64,000 nucleotides of DNA, taken from NCBI RefSeq assembly GCF_001263355.1, contig NZ_LGYO01000011.1:111564-175563 (forward strand), given 5' to 3'. Every line of letters starts with the position of its first letter. Positions within the stretch are counted from its first letter, which is position 1. Below the pieces are notes generated by a model. That model did not search any database, was not told where the DNA came from, and saw nothing but the letters and a program-made list of their open reading frames with translations. Below are positions 44,850 through 54,950 of this stretch, one piece after another. This stretch comes from Acetobacterium bakii. Lineage in GTDB: Bacteria; Bacillota; Clostridia; Eubacteriales; Eubacteriaceae. The position numbers and the translations under genes are program-made.

Positions 44850-45473
44850 ATGGTAATTCACTTACAAGATGAAGTCTTAGAATTTGATAATGATCCAAAA
44901 ATAATAGAACAAATGCTGACTACGATTAATGAAAAATTGGATGAAAAAAAACTAAAGTTTTCGCATCTCATTGTTGATGAAACCCCAATTTATGGTGACT
45001 ATTATAATTATTTTATTGAGCATATAGAAAACACGAAAAAGATAGAAGTTGTACTGCTGACAATTACTGATTTAGTCAATGAATCTATAATAACCGCTAA
45101 CGATTATATCAGTAATGCAATTCCCTTAATCACTCAATTAGCAGAAGGATTTTATCAGCAACCCGATAAAGAAACATGGACTAAATTAAACGATTTATTT
45201 GAAGGCGTTCAGTGGATTATCGAATCATTAACCCAGATTGATACCATTAAGAATTTAAGTAACATGGTTAATGATTACGAAACTTGGAATGAATATGTTC
45301 AAGGCGTATCGAAACTTAGTGCCATTATTCCTGAACTTGAAAGCGCTATCATCGCAAAAGACATTATTTTGATTGGTGATATGCTTTTGTATGAAATAAA
45401 ACCAATATTTAAAAGTATGTTTGATAAATTACAATTTTTATTACCTAGGTTGGAGGAAGACAGTGTTAGCTGA
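44850..45473 (+). CDS. Hypothetical protein upstream of Maf transferase
   Basis: A 207-residue acidic, mostly helical protein with no motif I recognise and no signal peptide or membrane helix. Its stop lies 11 bases inside the Maf gene, which implies coupled translation. Small proteins of this kind often sit just upstream of Maf genes in Clostridia, so a chaperone or accessory role in flagellin glycosylation is possible; that is inference from position. GAAGGAAGAAGG precedes the ATG. Confidence 0.6.
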   Translation: MVIHLQDEVLEFDNDPKIIEQMLTTINEKLDEKKLKFSHLIVDETPIYGDYYNYFIEHIENTKKIEVVLLTITDLVNESIITANDYISNAIPLITQLAEGFYQQPDKETWTKLNDLFEGVQWIIESLTQIDTIKNLSNMVNDYETWNEYVQGVSKLSAIIPELESAIIAKDIILIGDMLLYEIKPIFKSMFDKLQFLLPRLEEDSVS

Positions 45474-47349
45474 TAATATTATATTTTTAAAGAAAAATTA
45501 TCCTGAAATATACAATGCACTAAAAAAAAATGAAGAGTCTGCTGACCAAAATTCTATTACGCAAGAAGACACCAGGAGTAGTCATAAAACTTTAAAAGTT
45601 AAACAAGCTGAAAAGTTTCTATATTTGCATAGTAAATACGATCCAATTCATGAGGCCGAAGCCATCATTGATAAATTAGAAGAAAGAGAAGACATTGATG
45701 ATAAAACCCATGTTGTTTTTTACGGATTAGGTTTAGGATATCATATCGACGCTTTTGTCAGGAGATTTCCAGATACGACTTTTTCACTATATGAGCCGTC
45801 TATCGAAGTGTTTCAGCATTTTTTGAGTCTTGAAAATATCAATAATCTACCGATGAAGAAAATACATACAATTCAATGTGAGTATAAACCTGAAGCAATG
45901 GATGAATTTTTTAATAAACTTTTAAGTAATACAGACGAAAAAACGGTTATTATGGATTTGCCAATTTATCAAAGTATATTTAAGGAACAATATATTCTTT
46001 TTTTTGATGGGTTTAGAGCGGTAGTTAAAAGCAATAGAAGTTCATTGAATACAAATTATGCTTTTAAAAAAAGATGGGTAATAAATAGCGCTATTAACTT
46101 TAAAAAGGTTCTTAACACACCAAATATTATTATTGAAAATAATGGTGTGTTTAAAAAAAAAATAGCGATTCTAGTTTCTGCAGGGCCATCCCTGGATTAT
46201 GAAATTGAAAATTTAAAGTTGATTAAAGAAAAAAAACTGGCTCATATCTTTGCGGTGGGATCAGCTCTGAATACATTGATTCATAATAATATATACCCCG
46301 ATGCAATGTGCACCTATGATCCTTTAGAAGAGAATCAAGCAGCGTTTATTAAGGTTAATGAATTGAATATTACGACGATACCAGTTATTTTTGGTAGCAG
46401 TGTGGGATTTGAAACACTACAGAACTATCAAGGCCCCAAATATCATATGATTACCAGCCAGGATACCGTTTCGCAGTTTTTTTTAAATCTGGTTAATGGT
46501 GAGGAGTTAGTTACAGTGAAGGATGCACCATCTATTGCAGTTGTGACTTTAGAACTACTCCATAAGCTTGAGTTTGATCAAGTCATTCTTGTGGGTCAAA
46601 ATCTAGCCTACAAAGATGGTAAGCATTATGCTGAGGGAATTGACTATCAAATAACAATTGATAAGGAAAGGGATGAACATTTAATAAAAGCAGTTGATGT
46701 TAGTGGAGATGCCATTTTAACTAGTGAAAGCTTTAATTCAATGAGAAAACAAATTGAAGCGACCATTAAAAATTTTGATATGGTTGTCATTAATACAACC
46801 TTAGGAGGTGCTCATATTGAGGGAACTCAATTCATGCCAATGAGTGATGTTATCAGTAAAAAGTTGAAAGCATCTATTTTAGTAGGGGATGAATTTAAAA
46901 ATATCCTTCAATCTGAAATCTATGACAAGGTTTATTTAAAAGTTCAACTGGTGAAAATGACTAAGGCATATGAAAGCTATCAAAGGTTATTAACTTTATT
47001 AAAACAGCAGCTTATTAAGGTTGATGAATTGGTCGTGAATAAAAACACGAAGCAAAGCAGTTTAATGTATCAAAAATTAGATAGCTTATTGGTTAAGTTA
47101 GAAGCAAATGAATTTGGAAAAGTATTTGCTTTGCCCATGAATAGGGTTGAGCATGAATTATTAGCCATTAATGTTCAACGCATAAAAATTAATAAAAACG
47201 AATTAAAAAAAATACGCGAATTAATAGCCTATGTGGATCCCTTTATTAATTTACTCAGTTGTGACTCTCAATTAAATCAAAAGATTATGGAAATACTTAC
47301 AGAAAGTATCGGCTCCATATTCAGTGAAGATCAAAAAAAGAAATTTTAG
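45463..47349 (+). CDS. Maf-type flagellin glycosyltransferase (DUF115)
   Basis: A 628-residue motility-accessory-factor protein. The central MAF_flag10/DUF115 domain (about 190-400) contains the conserved ILVSAGPSLDYE and AVGSALNTLI segments; the N-terminal third and the helical C-terminus are typical of the family. Maf proteins transfer CMP-activated nonulosonic acids to Ser/Thr of flagellin in the cytoplasm. The frame is open 14 codons upstream, but GTG 45463 follows TTGGAGGA at six bases and is the start. It precedes the complete sugar pathway. Confidence 0.85.
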   Translation: MLADNIIFLKKNYPEIYNALKKNEESADQNSITQEDTRSSHKTLKVKQAEKFLYLHSKYDPIHEAEAIIDKLEEREDIDDKTHVVFYGLGLGYHIDAFVRRFPDTTFSLYEPSIEVFQHFLSLENINNLPMKKIHTIQCEYKPEAMDEFFNKLLSNTDEKTVIMDLPIYQSIFKEQYILFFDGFRAVVKSNRSSLNTNYAFKKRWVINSAINFKKVLNTPNIIIENNGVFKKKIAILVSAGPSLDYEIENLKLIKEKKLAHIFAVGSALNTLIHNNIYPDAMCTYDPLEENQAAFIKVNELNITTIPVIFGSSVGFETLQNYQGPKYHMITSQDTVSQFFLNLVNGEELVTVKDAPSIAVVTLELLHKLEFDQVILVGQNLAYKDGKHYAEGIDYQITIDKERDEHLIKAVDVSGDAILTSESFNSMRKQIEATIKNFDMVVINTTLGGAHIEGTQFMPMSDVISKKLKASILVGDEFKNILQSEIYDKVYLKVQLVKMTKAYESYQRLLTLLKQQLIKVDELVVNKNTKQSSLMYQKLDSLLVKLEANEFGKVFALPMNRVEHELLAINVQRIKINKNELKKIRELIAYVDPFINLLSCDSQLNQKIMEILTESIGSIFSEDQKKKF

Positions 47350-47398
47350 AAGTATTAGAAATAGAAATTTTTGCTATAGAAAATAGTTAGGAGATCGG

Positions 47399-48403
47399 AT
47401 GTTAACAGGCAAAGTTATTTTAATTACAGGTGGAACAGGTTCGTTTGGTAAAAAATTTACAGAAATGATTTTAAATAATTTTGATGTAAAAAAAATAATC
47501 ATCTATTCCAGAGATGAATTCAAACAGGATGTAATGAACAAAGAATTTTCATTGAAATTTCCTGACAAAATTGAAAAAATAAGATTTTTTATTGGGGATG
47601 TCAGGGATAAGGACAGACTTTATAGGGCTTTTAACAGAGTGGATTATGTCATCCATGCGGCAGCAATGAAGCAGGTACCTGCCTGCGAATATAATCCTTT
47701 TGAAGCCATAAAAACAAATATAAATGGAGCTCAGAATGTCATCGATGCTGCCCTAGATCGAAATGTAAAAAAAGTAGTTGCCCTTTCAACAGATAAGGCA
47801 GTTAATCCCATCAATTTATATGGCGGAACAAAATTGGTTTCAGATAAACTGTTTGTAGCGGCTAATTCTTATGCTGGAGTCGATGGCACTGTTTTTTCCG
47901 TGGTAAGGTACGGTAATGTAGCCGGAAGCAGAGGCTCTGTCATCCCGTTCTTTAAAGACATACTTAAAACGGGATGCAAAGAGTTACCGATTACAGATAT
48001 TAGAATGACTCGATTTTGGATAACCCTAGATCAGGGGGTTGAACTTGTTTTAAAAGCTTTGAATGAGTCAAAGGGTGGAGAAACATATATATCGAAAATA
48101 CCTTCCTTTAAAATAACAGATTTAGCAGAGGCGATGCTCCCAGAGTGCAAGCTTAAAGAAGTAGGAATCAGAGAAGGTGAAAAACTTCATGAAGTGATGA
48201 TCACAAAGGATGACTCAAGATATACATATGAATACTCAGAGCATTATATTATATATCCGCATTTTAATTGGTGGAATGCAGAAAAACATTTAACACTTCA
48301 GGGAAAGCTTATTGAAGAAGGTTTTGAATATAATTCAGAGACGAATACTCAATGGTTAGAAGTCAGTGATTTAAAAAAAAAGTTATTAGAGTCGGAGGAG
48401 TAA
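47399..48403 (+). CDS. pseB: UDP-GlcNAc 4,6-dehydratase (inverting), PseB
   Basis: A 334-residue short-chain-type dehydratase. The nucleotide-binding TGGTGSFGKKF, the PseB-typical YSRDEFKQ and the YGGTKLVSDK segment with catalytic Tyr/Lys are visible. It performs the first step of pseudaminic acid synthesis, C5-inverting 4,6-dehydration of UDP-GlcNAc. TTAGGAGATCGG precedes the ATG. pseC begins directly after the stop. Confidence 0.9.
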   Translation: MLTGKVILITGGTGSFGKKFTEMILNNFDVKKIIIYSRDEFKQDVMNKEFSLKFPDKIEKIRFFIGDVRDKDRLYRAFNRVDYVIHAAAMKQVPACEYNPFEAIKTNINGAQNVIDAALDRNVKKVVALSTDKAVNPINLYGGTKLVSDKLFVAANSYAGVDGTVFSVVRYGNVAGSRGSVIPFFKDILKTGCKELPITDIRMTRFWITLDQGVELVLKALNESKGGETYISKIPSFKITDLAEAMLPECKLKEVGIREGEKLHEVMITKDDSRYTYEYSEHYIIYPHFNWWNAEKHLTLQGKLIEEGFEYNSETNTQWLEVSDLKKKLLESEE

Positions 48404-49591
48404 ATGAAAATAGCTTTTAAAGGCGGAACACCAGCACGAGATATTTTCATTCCGTATGGCAAACAATATATTGATGAGCATGATATTGAAGCTGTTACCA
48501 AAGTACTAAAATCACCATACTTAACAACTGGCCCTAAAGTTGAAGAATTTGAAAAGAAATTATGCGGTATTACCGGAGCAAAGTATGCTATTGCCTTATC
48601 AAGTGGAACATCAGCATTACACGCAGCCTGCCATGCGGCTGGAATTCAGCAAGGTGATGAGGTAATAACGACTCCAATGACGTTCGCCGCATCAGCAAAT
48701 TGTATATTATATTGTGGCGGAACACCGGTATTTGCAGACATTGACGCAGGAACATGGAATATCAAGCCGGAAGAAATTGAAAAAAATGTAACAAGCAAGA
48801 CTAAAGCAGTTATAGCCGTTGATTTTACAGGGCAGGCTGTTCAATTAGATGAAATCCGAGATATCTGCAAAAGATATAATCTAATACTGATTGAAGATGC
48901 AGCACATGCAATCGGAACTAAATATAACGGTATCCCAGTTGGAAATATTTCTGACTTAACAACCTTCAGTTTTCATCCTGTAAAAACAATCACATGCGGA
49001 GAAGGTGGAGCAGTGTTAACAAACAATGAAGAATACTATAAAAAAATCATGCTTTTTCGTTCTCATGCAATAACTCGAGAAATTGACGAAATCTCGCAGC
49101 ATCCTTTCAATGGATACAACGAGCAGATCGGATTGGGTTATAATTACAGAATGACAGATATGCAGGCGGCGCTTGGAATAAGTCAATTGGATAAGCTTTG
49201 GATTTTCTCGAATAGAAGAAGTGAAATAGTCAAAAAATATAATGAAGCTTTTTCTGAAATACCGCAACTTACAATTCAGCAAGAAATACAGGAATCAGAT
49301 ACGACTCGACATCTTTACATCATAAGAATTAAGTCTTCTTTACTGAAAGTTAATAGAAATGAAATATATAAAGCATTAAATGCGGAGAATATTGGTCTTC
49401 AAGTTCATTATATCCCAGTATATTACCATCCTTATTATCAATCACTTGGTTATAATAAGGGGATTTGTCCCATTGCAGAAAAATTATATGAAGAAATTAT
49501 TACAATACCATTATATTTTTCATTAACAGATGATGATGTGCAAGATGTTATAAAAGGAATTAAGAAGGTTATCAATTATTACAAATGCTAG
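48404..49591 (+). CDS. pseC: UDP-sugar C4 aminotransferase PseC
   Basis: A 395-residue DegT-family PLP enzyme. Seen are SSGTSALHAA (phosphate binding), the Asp in IEDAAHAIG and the PLP Lys in SFHPVKTITCGEGG. It aminates the PseB product at C4. The early AFKGGTPARDIFIPYGKQ is typical of PseC. GGAGGAG is provided by the end of pseB, giving tight coupling. Confidence 0.9.
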   Translation: MKIAFKGGTPARDIFIPYGKQYIDEHDIEAVTKVLKSPYLTTGPKVEEFEKKLCGITGAKYAIALSSGTSALHAACHAAGIQQGDEVITTPMTFAASANCILYCGGTPVFADIDAGTWNIKPEEIEKNVTSKTKAVIAVDFTGQAVQLDEIRDICKRYNLILIEDAAHAIGTKYNGIPVGNISDLTTFSFHPVKTITCGEGGAVLTNNEEYYKKIMLFRSHAITREIDEISQHPFNGYNEQIGLGYNYRMTDMQAALGISQLDKLWIFSNRRSEIVKKYNEAFSEIPQLTIQQEIQESDTTRHLYIIRIKSSLLKVNRNEIYKALNAENIGLQVHYIPVYYHPYYQSLGYNKGICPIAEKLYEEIITIPLYFSLTDDDVQDVIKGIKKVINYYKC

Positions 49592-49735
49592 ATTTTTACG
49601 TGAATGTGTAATCTTCGAATTGTGTTGTAGAAACCGAAATAGAATAAGCACTGAACATAGTTATGCTTGATTTAGAGAATAATGAATAACTTTTTACCAT
49701 GTGATAAATGAAAATAATTAGATGAGGTAAATAAA

Positions 49736-50521
49736 TTGGTAATAGCCATCATACAAGCTCGAACTGGTTCAACCAGATTACCTGGGAAAATTTTCATGGA
49801 ATTTAGTGGGAAATCTAACTTATTTCATGTTTACAACAGGGTCCAAAAAAGCAAGAAAATTGACAATGTTATAATCGCTACAACTGATAAAAAGGTCGAT
49901 GATGCGGTGTTTGAATTTTGTGTGAAAGAGAAGATTAATTGTTATAGAGGCAGTGAAGATGATGTGCTGGATCGCTTTTATCGATGTTGCAAACCGCTTG
50001 ATTTATCAAAGAAAGACATCATCGTCAGGATAACCGCAGATTGTCCGCTTATTGATCCAGTTATTATTGATGAAGTGATTGCATTTTTCGAAGAAAACCA
50101 ATATGATTACGTTTCAAATGGCATAGAACCAACTTATCCTGATGGTTTAGATGTGGAAGTTTTTTCATTTTATGCATTAAAAAAATCTTGGGAGGCTGCA
50201 AAATTATTATCAGAAAGAGAACATGTGACACCCTATATCATAAACAATGAGAAATTATTTAAAATAGGAAGTTATAAAAACAACACAGACTTATCTCATT
50301 TTCGTTGGACCTTGGATGAAATAGAAGACTATCAATTGATTGGTGAGATTTATAAAAACCTCTATTCGGAGGATAAGATGTTTACAACCCAAGATATCCT
50401 TTCATTTTTAAATGACAAGCCTCAATTAAAGATGATTAACAGTAAATATGCCAGAAATGAAGGCTACTTAAAATCAATAGAAGAAGATAAAAAAATTGAA
50501 AGCAGTGATTTAGATGAATAA
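49736..50521 (+). CDS. SpsF-like cytidylyltransferase (probable PseF role)
   Basis: A 261-residue nucleotidyltransferase of the SpsF type, with IIQARTGSTRLPGKIF at the N-terminus and RITADCPLIDP for metal and nucleotide binding. It is not the classical PseF, but no other CMP-transferase is present, so it probably activates the nine-carbon sugar as its CMP form. The start is TTG 49736 behind GAGGT. It overlaps the next gene by eight bases. Confidence 0.75.
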   Translation: MVIAIIQARTGSTRLPGKIFMEFSGKSNLFHVYNRVQKSKKIDNVIIATTDKKVDDAVFEFCVKEKINCYRGSEDDVLDRFYRCCKPLDLSKKDIIVRITADCPLIDPVIIDEVIAFFEENQYDYVSNGIEPTYPDGLDVEVFSFYALKKSWEAAKLLSEREHVTPYIINNEKLFKIGSYKNNTDLSHFRWTLDEIEDYQLIGEIYKNLYSEDKMFTTQDILSFLNDKPQLKMINSKYARNEGYLKSIEEDKKIESSDLDE

Positions 50522-51416
50522 TCGATTGTGCTTAGGGACTGTTCAATTTGGTCTTGATTATGGTGTGAATAATAAAAAAGGAAAACCGAGTAAAGATCAT
50601 GTATTTGAAATGTTGGACATTGCTGTTGACCGAGGGCTCCAATATTTTGATACAGCTGCGGCCTACGGGAATGCAGAAGAATTAATAGGCGAATACGTAG
50701 CAAGCAGAGGGATTAAGAATAAGTTGGAAATTATATCAAAATTAAAACCGAATTTAATTGATACTAACAGTAAAAGCCCAGAAACTGTCGTTGAAAAAGA
50801 AATAATAAATTCGTTGAAGAAAATGAATCTAGAAGCATTAAATGGTTATTTGCTCCATACTCCGACAGATTTTTATAATTCAGAAATTATGGAGGGCCTC
50901 GTTCGATCAAAAGAAAAGGGACTGGTTAAAAACATTGGGGTTTCAATTTATGAATTCAGCCACGCAATGGATGTCGTTTCTTCAGATAGCGTAGATTATA
51001 TTCAAGTTCCATATAGTATTTTTGATCAGAGAATGGATCGAGATCTTTTCTTTCAAAAGGCAAAAGGAAACAATGTAAAAGTTTTTGCAAGAAGTGCTTT
51101 TCTGCAAGGCCTTTTAGTGATGGATGGTGACAGCTTACCCCATCACTTGGAACATGCCAAAAGATATTTGAAAATTTATGAAGAAATTTTAAATAAATAT
51201 AGGATGACAAAAATTGAAGGCGCGATACATTTTAGTTATGATAATCCCAATATTGATTATGTGGTATTTGGAGTGGATAATAAAGAGCAACTGATCAAAA
51301 ATCTTGATATTGTTGACAAAAATGAGATTAATAAAGATTATTTAAATAGCATAAAAGCAGCATTGTCAAATATTGAAGAAAGTATCATTTTTCCCAGTCT
51401 CTGGGCAAAAAAGTGA
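50514..51416 (+). CDS. Aldo/keto reductase
   Basis: A 300-residue aldo/keto reductase. The N-terminal LCLGTVQFGLDYGVN, the catalytic-region FDTAAAYGNAEELIGEY (Asp, Tyr) and the LLHTPTDF segment match this NAD(P)H-dependent family. It is not part of the six-step pseudaminic pathway; similar reductases often lie beside SpsF-like genes in nonulosonic-acid clusters. The substrate is unknown, perhaps a nucleotide- or free-sugar ketone. Confidence 0.82.
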   Translation: MNNRLCLGTVQFGLDYGVNNKKGKPSKDHVFEMLDIAVDRGLQYFDTAAAYGNAEELIGEYVASRGIKNKLEIISKLKPNLIDTNSKSPETVVEKEIINSLKKMNLEALNGYLLHTPTDFYNSEIMEGLVRSKEKGLVKNIGVSIYEFSHAMDVVSSDSVDYIQVPYSIFDQRMDRDLFFQKAKGNNVKVFARSAFLQGLLVMDGDSLPHHLEHAKRYLKIYEEILNKYRMTKIEGAIHFSYDNPNIDYVVFGVDNKEQLIKNLDIVDKNEINKDYLNSIKAALSNIEESIIFPSLWAKK

Positions 51417-51425
51417 GGTTTTTGC

Positions 51426-52712
51426 ATGGATAAATACAAGAAAAGCAATGAATTGTTAAAAAAAGCGAGAGAGCTGACTCCGTTAGGTGCCCAAACTTAT
51501 AGTAAGAGTTTTCGTTATTATTGCGAAGGTTATTCACCCTCATTTATTGAGAGAGGAAAAGGTTCGCATTTATGGGATGTCGATGGAAATGAATACATTG
51601 ATTTTGTTTGTGCATTGGGTCCCATTACAGTTGGCTATAATGATGAGCGTATCAATGAAGCCATTATAAAACAATTGGAAAAAGGGATCATATTTTCACA
51701 GCCATCTCCCATATCCATTGAATTAGCCGAAAAATTAGTCGAAATTATTCCCTGCGCTGAAATGGTTCGTTTTGTGAAAAATGGATCAGATGCCACAGAA
51801 GCCGCGGTAAGATTGGCCAGAGCTTATACAGGAAAGGATATCATTGTTTCCTGCGGTTATCATGGCATGCATGACTGGTACATAGGATCAACAGCTAATC
51901 ATCGCGGTATACCGAAAGAAATAAGACAGCTGACGAAAAGTGTTGACTATAATAATGCTGGGGCACTCGAAAAGTTATTAAGCGAATATGAAGGTCAGAT
52001 AGCTGGCGTCATACTGGAACCGATACAGGGAAATGGCCCTGAAGAAGGATATTTACAAAGACTGAGAGAACTTACACAGGAAAATGGTGCAGTTTTAATT
52101 TTTGACGAAGTCGTATCAGGCTTTAGATACGCGATGGGCGGTGCGTCTGAGCTTTATAATGTAGCCCCGGATCTGATTGCATTTGGAAAGGGAATGGCCA
52201 ATGGAATGCCGATTTCTGCGGTGGCGGGTAAAAAAGAAATAATCGATTTAATTTCAGAAGGGGTATTTGTTTCAACAACATTTGGGGGGGAAACATTATC
52301 AATGGCAGCGGCTATAAAAACCATAGAGATTTTGGAAACTGAAAATGCTTTTGAAAAATTCTGGTCCTTAGGTAAGCATATGAAGGAAGGCCTTGAAAAC
52401 TTAATTTCACAAAATAACTTGGGGGATGTACTGCTTATAAGCGGTCTTGGTCCACATTGTGGATTAATCTTTAAGGGCATTGGCGATTTAAGTTACTTGG
52501 ACATTAACACTACTTATCAACAAAAGATGATCGAAGAAGGGATTCTTAGCTTAGGAATCAATAATATAAATTTATCCCATTCAAAAGAAGAGATCGACGC
52601 GTATTTGATTGCTGCTGATATGGGGATGCACGATATTAAAAAGGCAATAAATAATAATTCTATAGCTGGCATGACTAAAGGTGGAAAAATTGAGCCAATC
52701 TTTAAAAGATGA
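51426..52712 (+). CDS. Class III PLP aminotransferase (GSA-aminomutase-like)
   Basis: A 428-residue PLP enzyme similar to glutamate-1-semialdehyde aminomutase: FVKNGSDATEAAVRLARAYT, the Asp in LIFDEVVSGFR and the PLP Lys in IAFGKGMANGMP are present. The linkage to sugar genes argues against tetrapyrrole synthesis. It may aminate a sugar intermediate or a side chain; with the preceding reductase it suggests a modified pseudaminic acid. Confidence 0.82.
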   Translation: MDKYKKSNELLKKARELTPLGAQTYSKSFRYYCEGYSPSFIERGKGSHLWDVDGNEYIDFVCALGPITVGYNDERINEAIIKQLEKGIIFSQPSPISIELAEKLVEIIPCAEMVRFVKNGSDATEAAVRLARAYTGKDIIVSCGYHGMHDWYIGSTANHRGIPKEIRQLTKSVDYNNAGALEKLLSEYEGQIAGVILEPIQGNGPEEGYLQRLRELTQENGAVLIFDEVVSGFRYAMGGASELYNVAPDLIAFGKGMANGMPISAVAGKKEIIDLISEGVFVSTTFGGETLSMAAAIKTIEILETENAFEKFWSLGKHMKEGLENLISQNNLGDVLLISGLGPHCGLIFKGIGDLSYLDINTTYQQKMIEEGILSLGINNINLSHSKEEIDAYLIAADMGMHDIKKAINNNSIAGMTKGGKIEPIFKR

Positions 52713-52850
52713 TTTAAAAGCAAAAAAAGAAAAAAATAAATTAATTTATTAATTTTAATAAATTTTTAACGATAAATTAGTAATTGTGAAAGTCTTATGT
52801 TAAATAATTTTAGTCATTACTAGGTTATGATGGGGAGGTTACAATAAAAA

Positions 52851-52928
52851 ATGAAACTGGGAGTGATTATTAAAATGAATCAACAACTTTGTATATGGTG
52901 TAAGTCAAATATACATATGGAGGAATAA
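52851..52928 (+). CDS. Possible 25-residue leader ORF
   Basis: ATG 52851 follows GGGGAGG at a slightly long distance and opens 25 codons ending two bases before the next start. It contains CIWC. No family is recognised; it could be a leader peptide or chance. Confidence 0.2.
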   Translation: MKLGVIIKMNQQLCIWCKSNIHMEE

Positions 52929-52929
52929 C

Positions 52930-53655
52930 ATGAAAATAATTTATGCCAGTTGGGAAAAGAGAAATCTTGGCGTGAACTGTGAGGAACTAAATGCTGGGTA
53001 CAATGATTCTCTGAACGAATTCATTGTTTTTATAAGGGAATTGAAGGCAGAATATCAAGTTGTAAAGATTCCAGCTGGTAGAACTGATATGCTTTTAACA
53101 GCACAGAGTTTTGGATTTCAAGTAATTGAGCTGAACATACAACTGTCAAGAATAATGAATAAGTATTCACTACCAAGTATCTATAAAAGATTTGAGGCAG
53201 TAATAAATGTAGTGGAAGCAGAAAAAAAAGATATTAAATTTGTTTTGGATGAAATTAAAAAGGGAGATTTATTTGTAACTGATAAAGTGGCTAGAGACCC
53301 ATACTTTTCAACACGAAAATCTGGAAATCGATACTACGAATGGTCAAAGGATGTTTTAGATCAAGGTGCACACCTTTATTTGGCCCAGTACAAGGGTATG
53401 AATGTCGGTTTTGGATTAAACCGTTCGGATGACGGCCATTTTTATGATGCTTTTTTAGGAGGGGTTTTCCCGCAATACGCCAATAAGGGATTAGGTTTTT
53501 TAACTTTACATACAAATTTAATGTCAATAGCCTCACAAGGTGGTAATAAAGTGAAAACAGGGGTTTCATCAAATAACAGTTCGATACTTAGATTGCATTT
53601 GTTATTTGGATTTGATATTCAGGAAATGAAGTACATATTAATAAAACATGCATAG
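52930..53655 (+). CDS. GNAT acetyltransferase (probable PseH role)
   Basis: A 241-residue protein with an N-terminal ~105-residue domain and a C-terminal GNAT fold (about 110-241: LYLAQYKGMNVGFGL, GVFPQYANKGLGFLTLH as acetyl-CoA loop, SSNNSSILRLHLLFGF). The layout resembles WecD more than classical PseH. Position between pseC and pseI suggests N-acetylation of the 4-amino sugar. TGGAGGAA precedes the ATG. Confidence 0.78.
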   Translation: MKIIYASWEKRNLGVNCEELNAGYNDSLNEFIVFIRELKAEYQVVKIPAGRTDMLLTAQSFGFQVIELNIQLSRIMNKYSLPSIYKRFEAVINVVEAEKKDIKFVLDEIKKGDLFVTDKVARDPYFSTRKSGNRYYEWSKDVLDQGAHLYLAQYKGMNVGFGLNRSDDGHFYDAFLGGVFPQYANKGLGFLTLHTNLMSIASQGGNKVKTGVSSNNSSILRLHLLFGFDIQEMKYILIKHA

Positions 53656-53779
53656 AAAGAATCAATAGCATTTAGGTATATGAATAAGACACAATACTTT
53701 TAAATACAAAGCGAAAGAAACAAGCAAATTCTAAGTTGCTTAATCGGATTAAAGAACCATACTTTCAGGAGAAAAATAC

Positions 53780-54820
53780 ATGAATATATCAGATTTTGAT
53801 TTTAACTCGGAAAAAACATTTATTATTGGAGAGTTATCTGCAAATCATAATGGAAGTCTAGATGTGGCCTTGAAAACTATTCGGGCGCTTAAAGATATTG
53901 GAGCAGATGCAGTAAAAATTCAAACATACACGCCGGATACTATTACATTAGATTGTAATAATTCGTATTTTCGGATTACACAGGGTACAATATGGGATGG
54001 AACCACATTACATCAATTGTATCAAACCGCATTTACACCATGGGAATGGCATAGCCAAATATTTGAAGTGGCAAAAGAACAGGGATTGATTTGTTTTTCT
54101 TCTCCATTTGATAAAACAGCAGTAGATTTTTTAGAGGAATTAGATGTTCCAGCGTATAAAATTGCCTCCTTTGAAATTACAGATACAAATCTAATTGAAT
54201 ATGCTGCAAGCAAAGGAAAACCGATGATTATCTCTACTGGTATTGCTACAATTGGTGAGATTCAAGAAGCAGTCAATATCTGTAAGCGAGTAGGAAATGA
54301 ACAGATTATTCTTCTTAAATGCACAAGCGTATACCCATCGCCCAAAGAGTCAATAAACTTAAGGACTATTCCCAATTTGAAAGAGACTTTTAATGTTATT
54401 TCAGGACTTTCCGACCATACTTTAGGAATATCTATACCAATTGCAGCAGTGGCTTTAGGTGCCAGAGTAATTGAAAAGCATGTAATTTTGGATAAATCTA
54501 TAGGTGGACCAGATAGTTCTTTTTCGCTAGAGATTAGTGAATTCAAACAAATGGTTGATTCAATAAGAGAAGTTGAAAAAGCTATGGGTACTGTAAGCTA
54601 TGACCTCGATTTAAAAAGCTTAAAGAGCAGAGAGCATGTTAGATCTTTGTTTTTCGCACAAGATATGGAGCGAGGAGAAGTTATTAACGAAGAGAATGTT
54701 CGCTCTGTTAGACCGGGATTTGGTTTGGAACCTAAGTATTTTAACGATATATTGGGTAAAAAAATTGTAAAGGCAGTTAAAAAAGGCACGCCCGTAGCAT
54801 GGAAATTAGTAGAATTATAA
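53780..54820 (+). CDS. pseI: Pseudaminic acid synthase PseI
   Basis: A 346-residue NeuB-family enzyme. The TIM-barrel part contains IIGELSANHNGSLDVA, VKIQTYTPDT and GLSDHTLG; the C-terminal ~60 residues are an antifreeze-like SAF domain (RSVRPGFGLEP). It condenses the six-carbon diacetamido sugar with phosphoenolpyruvate. QTYTPDT and the GGPDSSFSLE segment fit PseI better than NeuB or LegI. CAGGAG precedes the ATG. Confidence 0.9.
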   Translation: MNISDFDFNSEKTFIIGELSANHNGSLDVALKTIRALKDIGADAVKIQTYTPDTITLDCNNSYFRITQGTIWDGTTLHQLYQTAFTPWEWHSQIFEVAKEQGLICFSSPFDKTAVDFLEELDVPAYKIASFEITDTNLIEYAASKGKPMIISTGIATIGEIQEAVNICKRVGNEQIILLKCTSVYPSPKESINLRTIPNLKETFNVISGLSDHTLGISIPIAAVALGARVIEKHVILDKSIGGPDSSFSLEISEFKQMVDSIREVEKAMGTVSYDLDLKSLKSREHVRSLFFAQDMERGEVINEENVRSVRPGFGLEPKYFNDILGKKIVKAVKKGTPVAWKLVEL

Positions 54821-54950
54821 AGCTTCGAATTTTTAAAGGAAAGATAATATGTATATGGAGATTATATTTGTGAATTTGCTCTAAAAAACACTTGCAATCA
54901 ACTTAAATGAAAGCATTGCAAATTATAAAAGAAAATTATTAGGAGTAATG

